Below, in pieces: positions 51,175-63,899 of a stretch of DNA of 64,000 nt (position 1 is the first letter of the stretch; each line of letters begins with the position of its first letter). Where the stretch lies: NCBI GenBank assembly GCA_022376465.1, contig JACDTU010000006.1, forward strand, positions 744,001 to 808,000, written 5' to 3'. Position numbers and translations under genes: made by a program. The stretch is from Cubamyces lactineus. Lineage: Eukaryota; Basidiomycota; Agaricomycetes; Polyporales; Polyporaceae. Below the pieces are notes generated by a model. It was given only the letters and a program-made list of their open reading frames with translations. It did not search any database and had not been told where the DNA came from.

Positions 51175-54017
51175 ATGTCTTACGAGAACGAGAAGAGAGC
51201 CCCGCCTGACCTCAAGGCCCTCCCAGAGGACGCCATCCCAAAAATTGACCCCTCCCTCGCTCAAGAGATCCAGGAGGAGGAGGACGCCCATCTTGGCGTC
51301 AAGACCGTAGAGGCTGCCGAACGCGTCTACGGTCGCTACACTAAATGGCTACTCTTCGTAGGGTCAGTCTCGCTCTACCTACACGCTCAGCATCGCGTTC
51401 CTCTATGGGCCTATTTACTGACAATGCACTCGCGCTACTGTATACAGCATTGGTCTCGCGTCGTACATCTATTCCCTAGACGGCCAGACGACCTACAACT
51501 ATCTCGCCTTCGCCACCTCCACCTTCGACAAACACGGCCTCATCTCTACCATTCAAGTTGCTCAGTCCATCATCAGTCAGTTCCATGCCCTTCTCCCGTG
51601 CGTTTACCTACTACTCACGCACATCTCCTACAGTCGCGTGCGGAAAACCTGTCATTGCCAAAGTCGCCGACGTCTCCTCCCGTGGGACCTCTTACATCGT
51701 CGTCCGTAAGTCTCGCCCTTTCCTAGACCTTTTGATGTAGGCACAACGGCGCGTGGGTTCCAATCACCCTGATGCGAGGGGTGGATTCCTCCCACCGGGA
51801 TTCGCTCCCCGCTCGGCCAAGCTAGAGAATTCTCACTGACGCTAACGCATGTCACTTAGTGGTATTCTACGTGCTTGGCTACATCGTCATTGCCTCTGCG
51901 AACGGCGTCGGCGCCCTTGCTGCGGGCATTATCCTCTACGCTATGTAAGAGCTCACCTTTGCTTGCGTTCCTCTCTTGACTCACCTGCGTCTTTGTGTCT
52001 AGTGGATATACGTACGTCGCGTTCAACGCCCCCTCAACTTAACCGCATACTCACCATAGACACTTCCGCGGAACGTACATAGCGGACTGCAACTTCTTAG
52101 CCAAATTATCATCGCGGACATTACTACGCTCAAATGGCGCGGCCTGGTCTCCTCTCTCACCTCCGCACCGTTTATCATCAACGCCTTCATAGGCTCGAAC
52201 ATTTCCACTTCCATGCTCGAGCACTCGACATGGCGCTGGGGTTGTAAGTCTCCTTCTCTCACCTTCCGTTAGCACGACCCTGACCTGTATTTTTCCCCTT
52301 GCGCGCGCATACAGACGGCATGTTCGCGATTCTCGTCCCCGCCTCCCTCTCACCGCTCATCATCACCCTCTTCTGGGCGGAGCGCAAGGCGAGGAAGCTC
52401 GGGCTCGTCGCCGCGCCCCCATCCTCGCTTGAGCCCAAGTGGCGCGTCGCTCCCGTGCTCCGCCGCGTCTGGCTCTACGCTGAACAGCTCGATGTTGTCG
52501 GTCTTGCGATCCTCGGCACCGCTGTCGCGCTCATTCTCCTTCCGCTTACGCTTGCGCAGGGCGCCAAGGGCCAGTGGGATAACCGTAAGTGCCGCCACTC
52601 TTTCCTTTCCTCCCATTTAGCGCCATGGCCATCACAGCTAACGTCGATCCGACATAGCTTCGATGATCGCAATGATTGTCGTCGGATGCGTCCTGCTCCC
52701 CGTCTTCGCGTTCTGGGACATCTACTTTGCGAAGCGCCCGGTCTTCCCGCGGCGCTTCCTCACCAACCGTTCCGTCGTCTTCGCCGCATGGATCGGGTTC
52801 TTCGACTTCGTGAGTATCTAGCGCTCTCTATTCTTTATTCTGTGAACTCAATCATTGGATGTAGTTCTCCTTCTACCTCACCTTCACGTACCTCTACTCC
52901 TTCGTACTCGTTACCAAGTCATGGTACGTCCATCTACTATCCCTCACCTGTTCATGCATTCCGTTTACACGCGCCATTCTCCTGTTCAGGTCCTTGATCG
53001 ATGCGACGTACTTCAACCAGACTCAGACCGTCGCGCTCACCGTGTTCGGTATTGCCGCCGGGTTCGGCATGCGTTTCCTCCGCCGGTACAAGGTGCGCAT
53101 CGCTCAGTCTTCTGGCACATCGTAACTCAACCATGCTCTTGATAATCTCACAGTGGGTCCTCTTCACTGGTCTCTGCATCCGTCTCCTGTAAGTCCGCCA
53201 TTTTTCAACTACCTCTACTTCCAACTGCAACCTGCTCACTGCAAATGTCTCACACAGTGGTGTCGGCCTCATGATCCACTCTCGCGGTGCGAACGCGTCC
53301 GACGCCGAGATCGTTTGGACGCAGCTCCTGCAGGGCATCGGCGGTGGCTTCGCGTCCGTCGCGTCCCAGGTCGGCGCCCAGGCGTCCGTCCCGCACGTCG
53401 ACGTCGCGATGGTCACCGCCGTCGTCCTCCTCTGGACCGAAATCGGCGGTGCGGTCGGTAGCGGCGTCGGTGAGTGTCCCTCCCTCTCCTCTTCCTCCAA
53501 ACACTCTTGTATACTGGTTCACTGACACGAGTATCGTATCAGCTGGTGCGATCTGGACGAACACGATGCCGAAGGAGCTCGAGAAGCACCTCCCGAGCCT
53601 GAACGCGACTGAGCGCGCGACGCTCTTCGGCGATATCACCAGCGTCACCACCCTGCCGTACGACGATCCCACCCGCCAGGGCGTCATTGCCGGTACGTCT
53701 ACCTCCCCACCTCCCTTTCTCCCTAGACGAAACGCTGACCCACACTTCCCTACAACACAGCATACGGCGACACGATGCGCGACATGCTCATCGCAGCGAC
53801 AGTGCTCGCAGTCGTGCCGATCCTACTCTCGCTCGGGATGCCGAACTGGTACCTCGGCGACCGCCAGAACGCGGTCGACGCGGCGGACCTCAAGGGCGAG
53901 CGCGTCGTGCCCATCGGCGCGGACCCCGCCGCCGTCCTCGGGGCGTCACAGGCTGAGGGTGAGGGTGAGCGGAGGCGTTCGGGTGGGGAGGACCCGGAGA
54001 AGGGCGAGCGTGTTTAG
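51175..54017 (+). CDS. Siderophore-iron transporter (MFS, Arn/Sit family)
   Basis: Exons 51175-51362, 51448-51575, 51634-51705, 51860-51944, 52003-52011, 52083-52243, 52315-52584, 52658-52809, 52865-52923, 52990-53092, 53154-53188, 53258-53469, 53543-53692 and 53761-54017 (626 aa). Plasma-membrane proton symporter importing ferric siderophores. Family marks are YIYSLDGQTTYNYLAFATS, ACGKPVIAKVADVSSRG, GYTGLQLLSQIIIADITTL, WRGLVSSLTSAPFIINAFIG, and LVTKSWSLIDATYFNQTQTV with about 14 membrane spans. Cytosolic N-terminus acidic, C-terminus charged. Exon 5 is a 9-nt microexon needed for the GYTG motif. The promoter has three GATA iron sites. Confidence 0.95.
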
Positions 54018-54526
54018 TGTGGGTGTGGGTTTGCCTTAGATTTGGTTTATAGAGAAGGAAGGAGGGAGATGGTTGTTGTTGGTAGTTAGTTAGTACCTGT
54101 ACGAGCTCGTTAATGTCTATGTTTGGCCGGTTAGGCCTCCACTCATCTTACAATGATGGCTGCTGCCACCTAGCTGATAGATTCAGGCACGTCACAGAGT
54201 AGACTTTGAGTTCTTGCAATAACGAAAGGTCAACGGTATGTACCTGCTAAGGTGCCGGCAGCGCCTAGGTCTATCCATCAAGTCGGACGCGAGCAGCCAG
54301 CCCCCGATGCTACAACGCCAAAAAGCCTGTACCGAGGCAATAACTGTACAACAGACGAAATGTACATCCAGTAACGTATTTACAAGCGCACAGAAACCAA
54401 TACAGTAGTCCAACACAAGAAGTATCACCGCGTCCTCCACGCGCACACCGGTACCAGCGACGTGCTCTGACCTCTGGCCTCACACGCACACCCAAAAGCC
54501 AAGCAAATAGCGCAAAAGCCTCCGAG
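54018..54526. other. Intergenic, transporter to ENY2 (convergent)
   Basis: 509 bp between convergent genes; expected to contain both 3' UTRs and terminators. Nothing else seen. Confidence 0.6.
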
Positions 54527-55159
54527 TCAGAACTCGATCTGCTTCTCGAGCAGCTTGCGAATGACGCCTATGATCTCCTGCCGCACCGCGCTCGGCACCT
54601 CGCCTACAAAATCACGACATTAGACCTATCCTCTAGCATGGCACCACAAGCAGACACGCCGCCGGCACGCGGGAAGTGGTAGGCTGAGGTTGAAGGCACG
54701 CACCTTGGGCCTGGGGCGCAAGCTCCGCCATGAGCGTGTCGACGGAGATCCCGCCCGTGTTCTCCGCCGCGCGGGCCATTTCTACAGTCACCAAAAAATA
54801 ATCCGTAGAATCTCAGCAAGCCGTGGACAAACGCCAAGTACATGGGTAGGTGGTGCACTGCTGACCTTTGCTCTGGTCTTTGAACTTGTCTATCCACCCG
54901 CTCTCGTTAAGCTCGCGCGCTAGACGCGCTGATATCCTGCACGTAAAAGTCACAATGCGCATGTTAGCGACAATTTCAACATGCATGTGTTCTGCACGGC
55001 TCCCGTGGCGAGTGGCCGTGAGTAGGTGGGGAACAAGGCCAAGAGTGAGAGTGAGCGGAAAAGGCAAACGAACCTGTCCCAGTCACCGTTCTCGATCATG
55101 CGCCGGCGGAGGGGCGCGTAGAGCGCGGCGTTGCGGCTGTCTTTGGATACAGAGGGCAT
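54527..55159 (-). CDS. ENY2/Sus1, SAGA and TREX-2 subunit
   Basis: Exons complement 55159-55074, 54936-54866, 54781-54704 and 54603-54527 (103 aa). Small all-helical protein shared by the SAGA deubiquitinase module and the TREX-2 mRNA-export complex. Diagnostic segments are RRRMIENGDWDRISARLARE, LNESGWIDKFKDQSKEMAR, ISVDTLMAELAPQAQGEVP and the final helix RQEIIGVIRKLLEKQIEF. Its length matches the family (about 95-105 aa). It is cut by three introns despite its size; multiple introns in this tiny gene are also known in yeast SUS1, where splicing is regulated. Confidence 0.9.
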
Positions 55160-56917
55160 GTTTTTCTGCTACGAGGGTGAGCCCAAGGAGACCACGGTGG
55201 TCTTGCAGCTACTACCCAGATATGAGTGACGCTGAGTGGCCGACCGCGTTGAGTGCTGTGGCAGCTGTGGCTGTCAGTGTCGTGGTCCTGGTTCAAGCAG
55301 TCTCCGGAGCGCCGGTCCGGCGGCTCGAATGCCCCCGCAAGACAAGCGCCCGCTGTTGAAGATGATCCTTGCCGCTACGACTACGTTCATGTGAAGGCAT
55401 CCCGGCTATGGATACTTAGAATGGTCAATCCCTCATAGCCATGCTCACGCAACCGCGCATACAGTTCGGCGATATCACCCTGCGGGCCAATAACTGTTGC
55501 CGGCGGACATTAATCGTCCATAGCGCAGCTCTTTTGCCTGTGCTGACACCATGCCTGGGCCTTCTGTCCTCTCCGTAAGCCTTCTGCTATTGATAGTTGG
55601 ACATGCTAGCATCTAACTCCCACGCAGTTGTGAAGCTTTCGAGCATGCTGACTCTTGTTGAGGATCACGCATATCATCATTACCCTCGTTTCAAGCGGGA
55701 TGCCATGCCAAGCCATCCTTCGAATGCCCTTGCGTTGACGGGTCGACGTGCCTCTGTACGCGACTCTATTCCGCATCCCCAGCTTCCCCCACACAATTTT
55801 TCAACCTCGTGAACGCAACGTGGAGCGGCTGTTCGGCGAATGATCGTAAGACGGACAGTAACTAGAACCAGCGTTACTGGAATGGACCTCGTCCACTTGG
55901 CCTCACGCCGTTCCAGCGAGATGTGGCACCAAGATCCCCGGCACGTGAACCTGATAAGTCCACGAAAGCCAACGGATGAAATGTGCTCATTGTTGCATGG
56001 GGGATTCACGGCTGTGCATCGCAATCTCTTGATCCTCAGCAGTGCCAGCCTGAATTAGGTACGTTGTTTCCACCCTGAGCACTATGGTGATGTTCGATAT
56101 GCTCATTCGCCTGACTCTTAAAGACGTATAAAGTGAGCGCACAACTATCGCAGGCGATGATAGCCTGTGATTAGATCACACTGCGGACGTCAGGTATGCT
56201 CCACGGGGTATGCCAGGTGAGAGGCACAAAATCACGCAGTAGACAGAGAAGGAGGGCTTTGGCAAAGGTAAGAAGCCCACTGCACTCCTTCCGGATACTC
56301 TTGCCCTTAACCAGTTTTCCCACCAGCCTTCGTGAATGTACCCGGGTCCTGTTGTCATATGCAGTCCATTTTCCATCTTCTCACTGCCTCAACGCTACTC
56401 CGCATCGCTCACGATTCTAACGTGGAAGGAATGCCGCAGTAATCGATGACGCGACGCACGCCAATTGAATAGCACAGGTCGCGAGACGCTCCAGGTCTAT
56501 GGTTCTTCCTCCCGATGACTCGCCTGGCATATGAATAGAAAAACGGGCAGGGCGGTGGGGCAATCGTCGCTCTATGACAGAAGCCACGGAAGTAGCAGAT
56601 ACTACTCATTCATAGAACGTCAGCGGCTGCATTTCCTTCCGGTGACCAACTCGAATCAGGAGACTCGGCAATTTTTCTCAGGCTTGAATCTACCCTGTCA
56701 AACTTAGGACGCGCTTCCACCGCGACCCAGATGTCCTCGGGCAGCCTAATCGACGCTACTGTGCAATCAAAGAATCGCAGCACTTACGGGACCTGATGGT
56801 CCCATGGGCCGAACCTTGACAGGGCACATGGGAATGTGCCCGGCTATATAGTATGATTGTGCTCGACATGGGCCTCAGTCGCACACTCAGGCTATCTCAA
56901 GCTCATACCACTGTGCT
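55160..56917. other. Intergenic region upstream of monooxygenase 1
   Basis: 1.76 kb with no gene. The segment from about 56170 to 56300 (GTATGCTCCACGGG...GGTGAGAGGCACAA...AGACAGAGAAGG) is repeated upstream of the second monooxygenase (60300-60400), so the duplication includes promoter DNA. TATATA at 56845-56850 lies 73 bp before the ATG. Confidence 0.65.
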
Positions 56918-59618
56918 ATGGCTAACACGCATACTCCCAATGGCGGCCCCCATCCTGCCCCGTTCACTCTGGGGGACTTCTGCATCGACGAGTACGAGCC
57001 CATCAAGGTCATCGTTATCGGCGCAGGCTTCAGCGGTCTCTTAGCCGGCATTCGGTACGTTCAGATCAAGCTCGCATATGCTACTCTCCACCATTCACTT
57101 ACGCCGTATGCCCCAGCTTCCCGCAGAAGATACCGAATGTTCAGCTCACTATCTACGAGAAGAACGCCGGAGTCGGTGGTACGTGGTACAGCAACAATTA
57201 TCCGTCCGTACACCACCACCCGTGCATGTCGCATTCATAAGCTGACCATCTTGCCACAGAGGTGCTGCATGCGACGTTGCGGCACACTGCGTACGTGCTT
57301 GCCCTATACTCCGCAGAAACCGATGAACTGACATTCCTTCAGTATCAATACTCGTTTGAAGAGAAGGTACGCCGTGCCGCATTCATTCTCACCTTTGTCA
57401 CTGGGGACCTCTCATGTGAACACAGAGAGACTGGACATCCTTCTACGCGACCGCACCCGAGATTCGCGAAAACATGGAAGACTTCACAAAGCGCTACAAA
57501 CTCATGCGTTACATCAAGCTCCAGCACGAAGTCGTCCACGCACAGTACGACGCCCCCACCGGCCAGTGGCACGTCCGCATCCGCCGCCCCAACCCAGACA
57601 CGGGCGCTCTCGAGGAATTCGAGGACAGCGCACAAGTCCTCGTCACGGCCGTCGGGCTCCTCAGCCGGTGGAAGTGGCCTGACATCGAGGGCCTGCACGA
57701 CTTCAAGGGCGAGCTGATCCACAGCGCCGGTTTCAAGCCGTATCCGAATACGTGGCAGGAGGTTGCAGGGCCGTGGGCGGACAAGAACGTCGGTGTCATT
57801 GGTGTGGTACGTCACGGTGCTTCTGCAGACTTTCGTAGTGGGATGCGTGGATCGGCGCTCACGCTTTCTTCAGGGATCCAGCGCGATCCAGATTGTATCA
57901 GCCCTGCAGCCGAGGGTAGGCCGCATAGTGAACTACGCGAGGGGCAAGACGTGGCTCGTGCCGCCGCTCGGAAGGGAGAGCTCTGTCAAACTCCTCGGGC
58001 GCGACCTTGAGAAGGACGATCCGGAGAACTGTAAGTCCTATAGCAGAAAGTCCCTTGAGTGCAAACCACAGTTTTCCAGAGCTCACCGTCGGACAGATAG
58101 CTTCACCCCCGAGGAGATCGAGAGGTTGAAGAACGACCCCAAGTTCGCCCGAGAGTTCCGGTGTGCCATCGAGGAGGAATTCTGCGTATGTCCTTTACTT
58201 TCTCTGTCTCAATCATACGTAACACGACCCCATCGTAATTGCGAACAGAGTGCACACTCGTATACGATCCGCGGCACGCCGTTGTCACTCCAGCTGAAAG
58301 AGCTTTGCCAAAACCTCATGGAAACGAAGCTCTCCAAGAAGCCGTGGATTGCAGAGCATCGTATGCCTGTTACAATCAATGGTTCACACGCACGTCGAGC
58401 TTACCGCCGATGCCGTGTCCGCGTCTTGCAACAGTGATTCCCGGCTTCCCAGTGTCGTGTAGACGTCTCACGCCCGGTCCTGGATACTTGGAAGCCTTAT
58501 GCGCAGATAATGTCAGCGTTTATGTCTTCTTCTTTTGTCGATGCAAATACTGATAAAGGATTGCAGGGCGATCTGGTCTCCTCGCCGATCAAGCGAATCT
58601 CCGAAAAGGGCATTGAAACAGTCGACGGGAAATACCAGGACATGGATGTGATCATCTGCGCGACCGGTGAGCACTCCTCGGATGTACTTCTCTGTGACGC
58701 TGCTGTATCTCAACGTACATGACCACCAGGGTACGACACGTCCTACCAGCTCCCTTTTAAGATCATAGGAAAAGACGGCGTCGACATCAACGAAAAGTGG
58801 AAACCGCACCCGACGACGTACTTGTCCGTCGCTGTCGACGGGTACCCGAACATGTTCATGTCGCTCGGGCCAAACTCCGCCATCGCATCCGGGACGCTGC
58901 TTTCCCTGATCGAGTATCAGATTGGCTACGCCGTGCAGGCTACAGCGAAGCTTCAGCGCGAGCGGCTGAAGAGCATCGAGGCGAAGGCGGAGGCCGTGCG
59001 TGATTTTGACGAATACTTGGAGGTAACGTTGTCAATTTGCTGTCCTCTGTCGCGATTTGTCTGACTGACGACGTTCACCATTCACAACGTGGCCATCAGG
59101 CGTATTTCCCAAAGGTATGTCGCGTCTGAAATGCTACGTCACCCCGAGCTCATGCGCCGCCCTAGACTGTCTTTGCCGACAAGTGTCGCTCGTGGTATAA
59201 ACTAGGCAAGGAAGAAGGCCGCGTGGTCGGCTTGTGGCCGGGTACTACCCATCTACATACCCTACGCTGGTATCAACGGTCTCACCGTTCCATAATCTAC
59301 AGGTTCGACCCTCCACGGTCTGAAAGCCCTCATGCACCCTCGATGGGAGGATTACAACTACGAACGTAGGGACCCCGTCAAGAACCGGCTGTACTGGCTC
59401 GGCGATGGTCAAACCTACAACGAGAAGACTCTGACTGGCGACAGTAAGTTCGGTTGCGATCGCCTTGTGTCCGAGTATGTCTTGACTTGGCACACCTAGG
59501 GGTCTGGTATCTGCGCCCGCCATTCCTTGACATCCCACCCAGTGAGTTTTGACAATTAATACTCGTCTTCGTACCAAATAGAGTGCTGAACATCTGCGCT
59601 TTAGTTCCCGAGGAGTAG
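56918..59618 (+). CDS. Baeyer-Villiger-type flavin monooxygenase 1
   Basis: Exons 56918-57054, 57117-57203, 57260-57290, 57343-57366, 57426-57806, 57874-58030, 58097-58185, 58249-58360, 58435-58511, 58567-58666, 58730-59022, 59100-59114, 59166-59241, 59303-59443, 59500-59541 and 59605-59618 (591 aa). FAD- and NADPH-dependent enzyme inserting oxygen next to a ketone. FAD loop GAGFSG (35-40), VGGTWYSNNYPGAACD, BVMO fingerprint FKGELIHSAGFKP (186-198), NADPH loop VIGVGSSAIQIV, and MDVIICATGYDTSYQLPF. No signal peptide. Substrate unknown; homologues act on cyclic or aryl ketones and fatty ketones. Exon 12 is 15 nt (AYFPK). The intron pattern is identical to the tandem copy. Confidence 0.92.
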
Positions 59619-61162
59619 ACCAGCCATTAGTGCTTTGTCTCAGTTCTAGGATAACCGGACTTCTGGCCTGATGTAAGGCTACGCAGTTCTACAAGGTAAT
59701 ATGTTTCGACGAGTATATGTGTATATCAGTGACCTGGCAGTTATCGATCAAGCAATTTGAATGTCTACTTCCTAACCAACAATGTGCGTGACAAGAAGCC
59801 TGTCTCGTTGAGGTTGTGAAGGTACGCTTTCCAGTGCACTTCCTCTTTCAGTGGCACGGCTCAGTTTGGTGCTCAACCCAATCACAGCTTGGAACACCTG
59901 TCGCGCAATGGTCCGAGTCGAATTGTCAGCGGCACTCGATCTGACGCAGACTTTTGACGGCCTTGAGGTAACAGTCTTGAAGCTTAGGTCCCCATCGGAC
60001 AGCGACTAGTCTGTTTTCGGCTCCAAGTACAAGGAGGCAATCAAAGAATCTCACCACGTGTTTCGTACCAACCTCTCTAACACCACGATAGTAAGAGCGG
60101 TGCTCGATGTGCGTACCTCACATGTTCGTGGCTGTCCGGTGTAGAGACGCTGACTCTCATGACGTTCCGTGTCAGCAAGCCGTACGCCTTCTGCAGAGCC
60201 TTGTATGACGTACAGGGAGGCCTCTGTGGACCTGCGCTTGCGATCACGACGTGATACGCAGTCGTGGTATCCCTCGCCGAACCCCTAAGCGGATTCTCGC
60301 AGACTATGGTCTCCGAACGTCAAGTATGCTCCACGGGACATGGCAGGTGAGAGGCACAAGAACCCCCAACAGACAGAGAAGGGGGAGGAAGGGGCTTCGA
60401 CCCAGGTAAATGCCGACTGCTCTCCTTCTAGATGCCTTCTTCCCCTCGACTGCTTTAGTCTCTCACAATCCTTCATGAACGTACTGGGAACTGATATAGC
60501 CGTTGTTCTACTTCAATAGTAGTCCGTACGCTATCACTCGAGGTCCTGTCCAGCGAGGGCTGTCGCGATAACCGATGCAGTGCAGGCGGCGCAGCGAATT
60601 ATGCTATGACCGGCTGACACGGCGGTCGTTCTGCGAGGCATCAGCACAACGATCACGGTGCGTACCTTCTCAACGGTACCGTCTCCACCCACACGTTATT
60701 CTCAGACGCTCACGCCCCATCCAGTATGAGCGATGGGTACCCTGTGCTAGAGGACGTTCCGCGGTGAGTGGACGGCGTTACGTACACTGCCTGACGCATG
60801 ACGTACGCAAAATGGTATCTCTTAGCCTGTAGGCGTGATCGCGACCCCTTTACAGTACGAACATCGGAGCCGGATCAGCACTACAGGCAAGTGCCCGCGA
60901 ATCTTCGTCGCAAGCCCCGCTCGAGACCGAGCGGAATCGAGTGACCTACACGGGGCAGCGCCTTTCTCAGGCTCTGCCAACGCCGTAACAGCTACTTCGC
61001 CTCCGTTAACAGAAGCAATACCGATTAGACGCAATGCCGTGGGCTCATGACCCCGTCTACGAGTGTAAGCATGTGGCTCGATCCAGCTTTATAATGCACT
61101 TTCCGCTCCGTACTTCACTCATAGACCCCACTCTTCTTGCGGCGTTCTAGAGCAACAGCGAC
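59619..61162. other. Intergenic region between the two monooxygenases
   Basis: 1.54 kb. The stretch 60300-60400 is homologous to 56170-56290. TTATAA at 61089-61094 lies 74 bp before the second start, matching the TATA spacing of copy 1. No gene supported. Confidence 0.65.
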
Positions 61163-63899
61163 ATGGATCAGTTGCACTCCTCCAGGCACAAGTCCCCCGT
61201 TCTCAATGGTTCACCCACCGATGCGTTCACGCTGGGGGATTTCTGCATCGACGAACACAAACCCATCAAGGTCATCGTGATCGGTGCGGGCATCAGCGGG
61301 CTCCTTGCGGGCATTCGGTATGTTGACGTTCCCTCCAAAAGTCGACCAAGTCATTGCTAAGAGTCTTGTGTTCCAGCTTCCCGCAGAAGATACCGAACGT
61401 CAAGTTGACAATCTACGAGAAGAGCGCCGGTGTGGGCGGTACGTGGTACAATAACAACTACCCGTTCGTATACTACGCCTCTCCTTTTGCATTTGGCACG
61501 TAGGCTGATTACATGGTGGCAGAGGCCTGGCATGCGACAATACTGCACACTCTGTATGTTAGCTCTACATATTTCATCTCTTCAAGCGTTGGCTGATGAT
61601 GGTGGTCTGTTAGTATCAGTACTCGTTCGAGGAGAAGGTTAGCTTTACCGCATCAACAACGCTGAACTAGCCTCATCACACATGAGTACAGAGCGATTGG
61701 ACGTCATTCTACGCCAGTGGGCCTGAGATCCGCCAGAACATCGAAGCGCTCGTGGACAAGTACAAATTGATGCGCTATGTCAAGTTACAGCACGAAGTAA
61801 TCCATGCACAATACGACGTCCCCGCCGGACAGTGGCGCATTCGCATCCGTCGCCTGAACCCAGGAACTGGCGCTCTGGAGGAAATCGAGGATAGCGCGCA
61901 AGTCCTCATCATGGCTGTTGGACTCCTGAGCCGATGGAAATGGCCCGACATCGAGGGCTTGCACGACTTCAAAGGCGAGCTGCATCACAGCGCTGCTTTT
62001 GAGCCACACCCGAAAACGTGGCAAGAGACAGTAGCGCAGTGGGCGAACAAGAACGTCGGCGTAATTGGCGTGGTATGTGCCCTAAGGGTCTTTGAGTTGA
62101 ATTGGGCCGCTCACCCACACACTCGCGCATAGGGTTCCAGCGCAATCCAGATTGTATCAGCCTTGAAATCGAAGGTAGGCCATCTCACCAACTACGCGCG
62201 TGGCAAGACGTGGCTCGCGCCGCCGTTCGCAAGGCAGGCTATGGTGGAGATGCTCGGGCGTGACGGTACTCGAGGGGACCCGGATGACCGTGAGTTTCAG
62301 GGCCGAGGCGTTGCAGTAGAATGTCAGCTAAATTCACGTCTTTTGGGAATGACGTCCATCCAGTGCTCTTCAGCGCGGAGGAGGAAGAGCGTTTCAAAAA
62401 CGATCCTCAGTTTGCCCGGGAATTTCGATGTGCGGTCGAAGCAGAGCACAATGTACGCATTGGTGTTAGCGTGATTCTTTTCCTACGCTGACTGTGTTTC
62501 TTTGTGAAAGAGCTCGCACGCGTGCACAATACGCGGGACCCCGCTGTCGCTGCAATTCAAACAGCTCTTCGAGGATTCGATGCAACAGAAGCTCGCCAAG
62601 AAACCTTGGATTGCCGATAATCGTACGTCGGCCACTCACATTCCCCTGTCGCGTGCACTGACGTTCTCCACTACACACGGATTGCACTGCCAGTGATTCC
62701 CGACTTCCCAGTGTCCTGCAGGCGCCTCACGCCGGGGCCTGGGTACCTAGAGGCGTTGTGCTCAGACAATGTTCGTGGACTCAACGAAAATATCATGGCT
62801 CAGACTAACCGGAACATCCAGGTTGATCTTGTTTCTTCTCTCATCAAGCGAGTCTCCGAAAAGGGCATTGAAACAGTCGATGGGAAGTACCAGGACATGG
62901 ACGTGATCGTCTGCGCCACCGGTAAGTACTCTTGGTTCCTATCCATCATATCGCCTTCGGATCTCAGCACTACGACCATCAGGGTATGACGCGTCCTATC
63001 AGCTCCCCTTCCAGATCATCGGCAAAGACGGCGTCGACATTAACGAGAAGTGGAAGCCGCACCCTACGTCTTACCTGTCCGTCGCCGTCGACGGGTTCCC
63101 CAATATGTTCATGTTGCTCGGGCCGAATTCTGCGGTCGCGACTGGGACGCTGATCCCCTTGATCGAGTATCAGGTTGGCTACGCCGTGCAGGCTACGATG
63201 AAGCTGCAGCGGGAACGGCTGAAGAGTATCGAGGTCAAGGCGGAAGCCGTGCGTGATTTCGACGATTATCTGGAGGTAATGCTACCTGTCCGTTCCATGA
63301 AACTCGACCGCGCTGGCTGATGTTGTCGATCATCCATAACCTGATCTCCAGGCTTACTTTCCAAAGGTGCATGTCCTCTGATTCACGTATCTTCTGCGCC
63401 TGAACTCACGCATCACATCAGACCGTTTTCGCCGACAACTGTCGCTCGTGGTATAAAGAAGGCAAGGAAGAAGGTCGCGTCGTTGGTTTGTGGCCGGGTA
63501 CGTTTCTGGCATCTGCACGCGTGTCGTTCTCTTCCCCAATTGCACCCTTTAGGTTCAACGCTCCATGGTCTGAGAGCTCTGATGCACCCTCGGTGGGAAG
63601 ACTACAAGTACGAACAGGCAGACGCTGTCCACAACCGGCTGTATTGGCTCGGCGACGGCCAGACTTATAACGAGAAGACTCTGACAGGTGATAGTGAGTT
63701 AGGACGCGACCATTTCATCCCTGAGTATGCCTTGACTCATCACATCCAGGGGCCTGGTATCTGCGCCCACCCTTCCTTGACATACCCCCCGGTGAGTTTT
63801 GACCCCTTTATGATCACGTGTGGGCCAAAAAATACTGAACGGCCGGCTTCAGTTCCCGAAGAACAGGTCGTCGAGGAGCGCTTTGCCCGAACCTCATAG
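61163..63899 (+). CDS. Baeyer-Villiger-type flavin monooxygenase 2 (tandem paralogue)
   Basis: Exons 61163-61317, 61377-61463, 61523-61553, 61614-61637, 61692-62072, 62133-62289, 62364-62452, 62511-62622, 62694-62770, 62822-62921, 62983-63275, 63352-63366, 63422-63497, 63553-63693, 63750-63791 and 63853-63899 (608 aa). Every internal exon has the same length as in the copy at 56918; only the first and last differ. FAD loop GAGISG, BVMO fingerprint FKGELHHSAAFEP, NADPH loop GVIGVGSSAIQIV and CATGYDASYQLPF are intact. The N-terminus is longer (MDQLHSSRHKSPVLNG) and the C-terminus adds EQVVEERFARTS. The intron 7 acceptor reads AAAG. Probably an active paralogue with shifted specificity. Confidence 0.92.

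Noticed and set aside
51730..51830. tRNA-like words (minus-strand TGGCCGAGCGG and a T-arm-like GGTTCCAATC) inside transporter intron 3
   Set aside because: The boxes are on opposite strands and the arms do not pair into a cloverleaf; it is only a 154-bp intron.
56918..63899. Idea that the two monooxygenases form a biosynthetic cluster
   Set aside because: No synthase, P450, transporter or regulator adjoins them; neighbours are ENY2 and the window end, so only a tandem duplication is supported.
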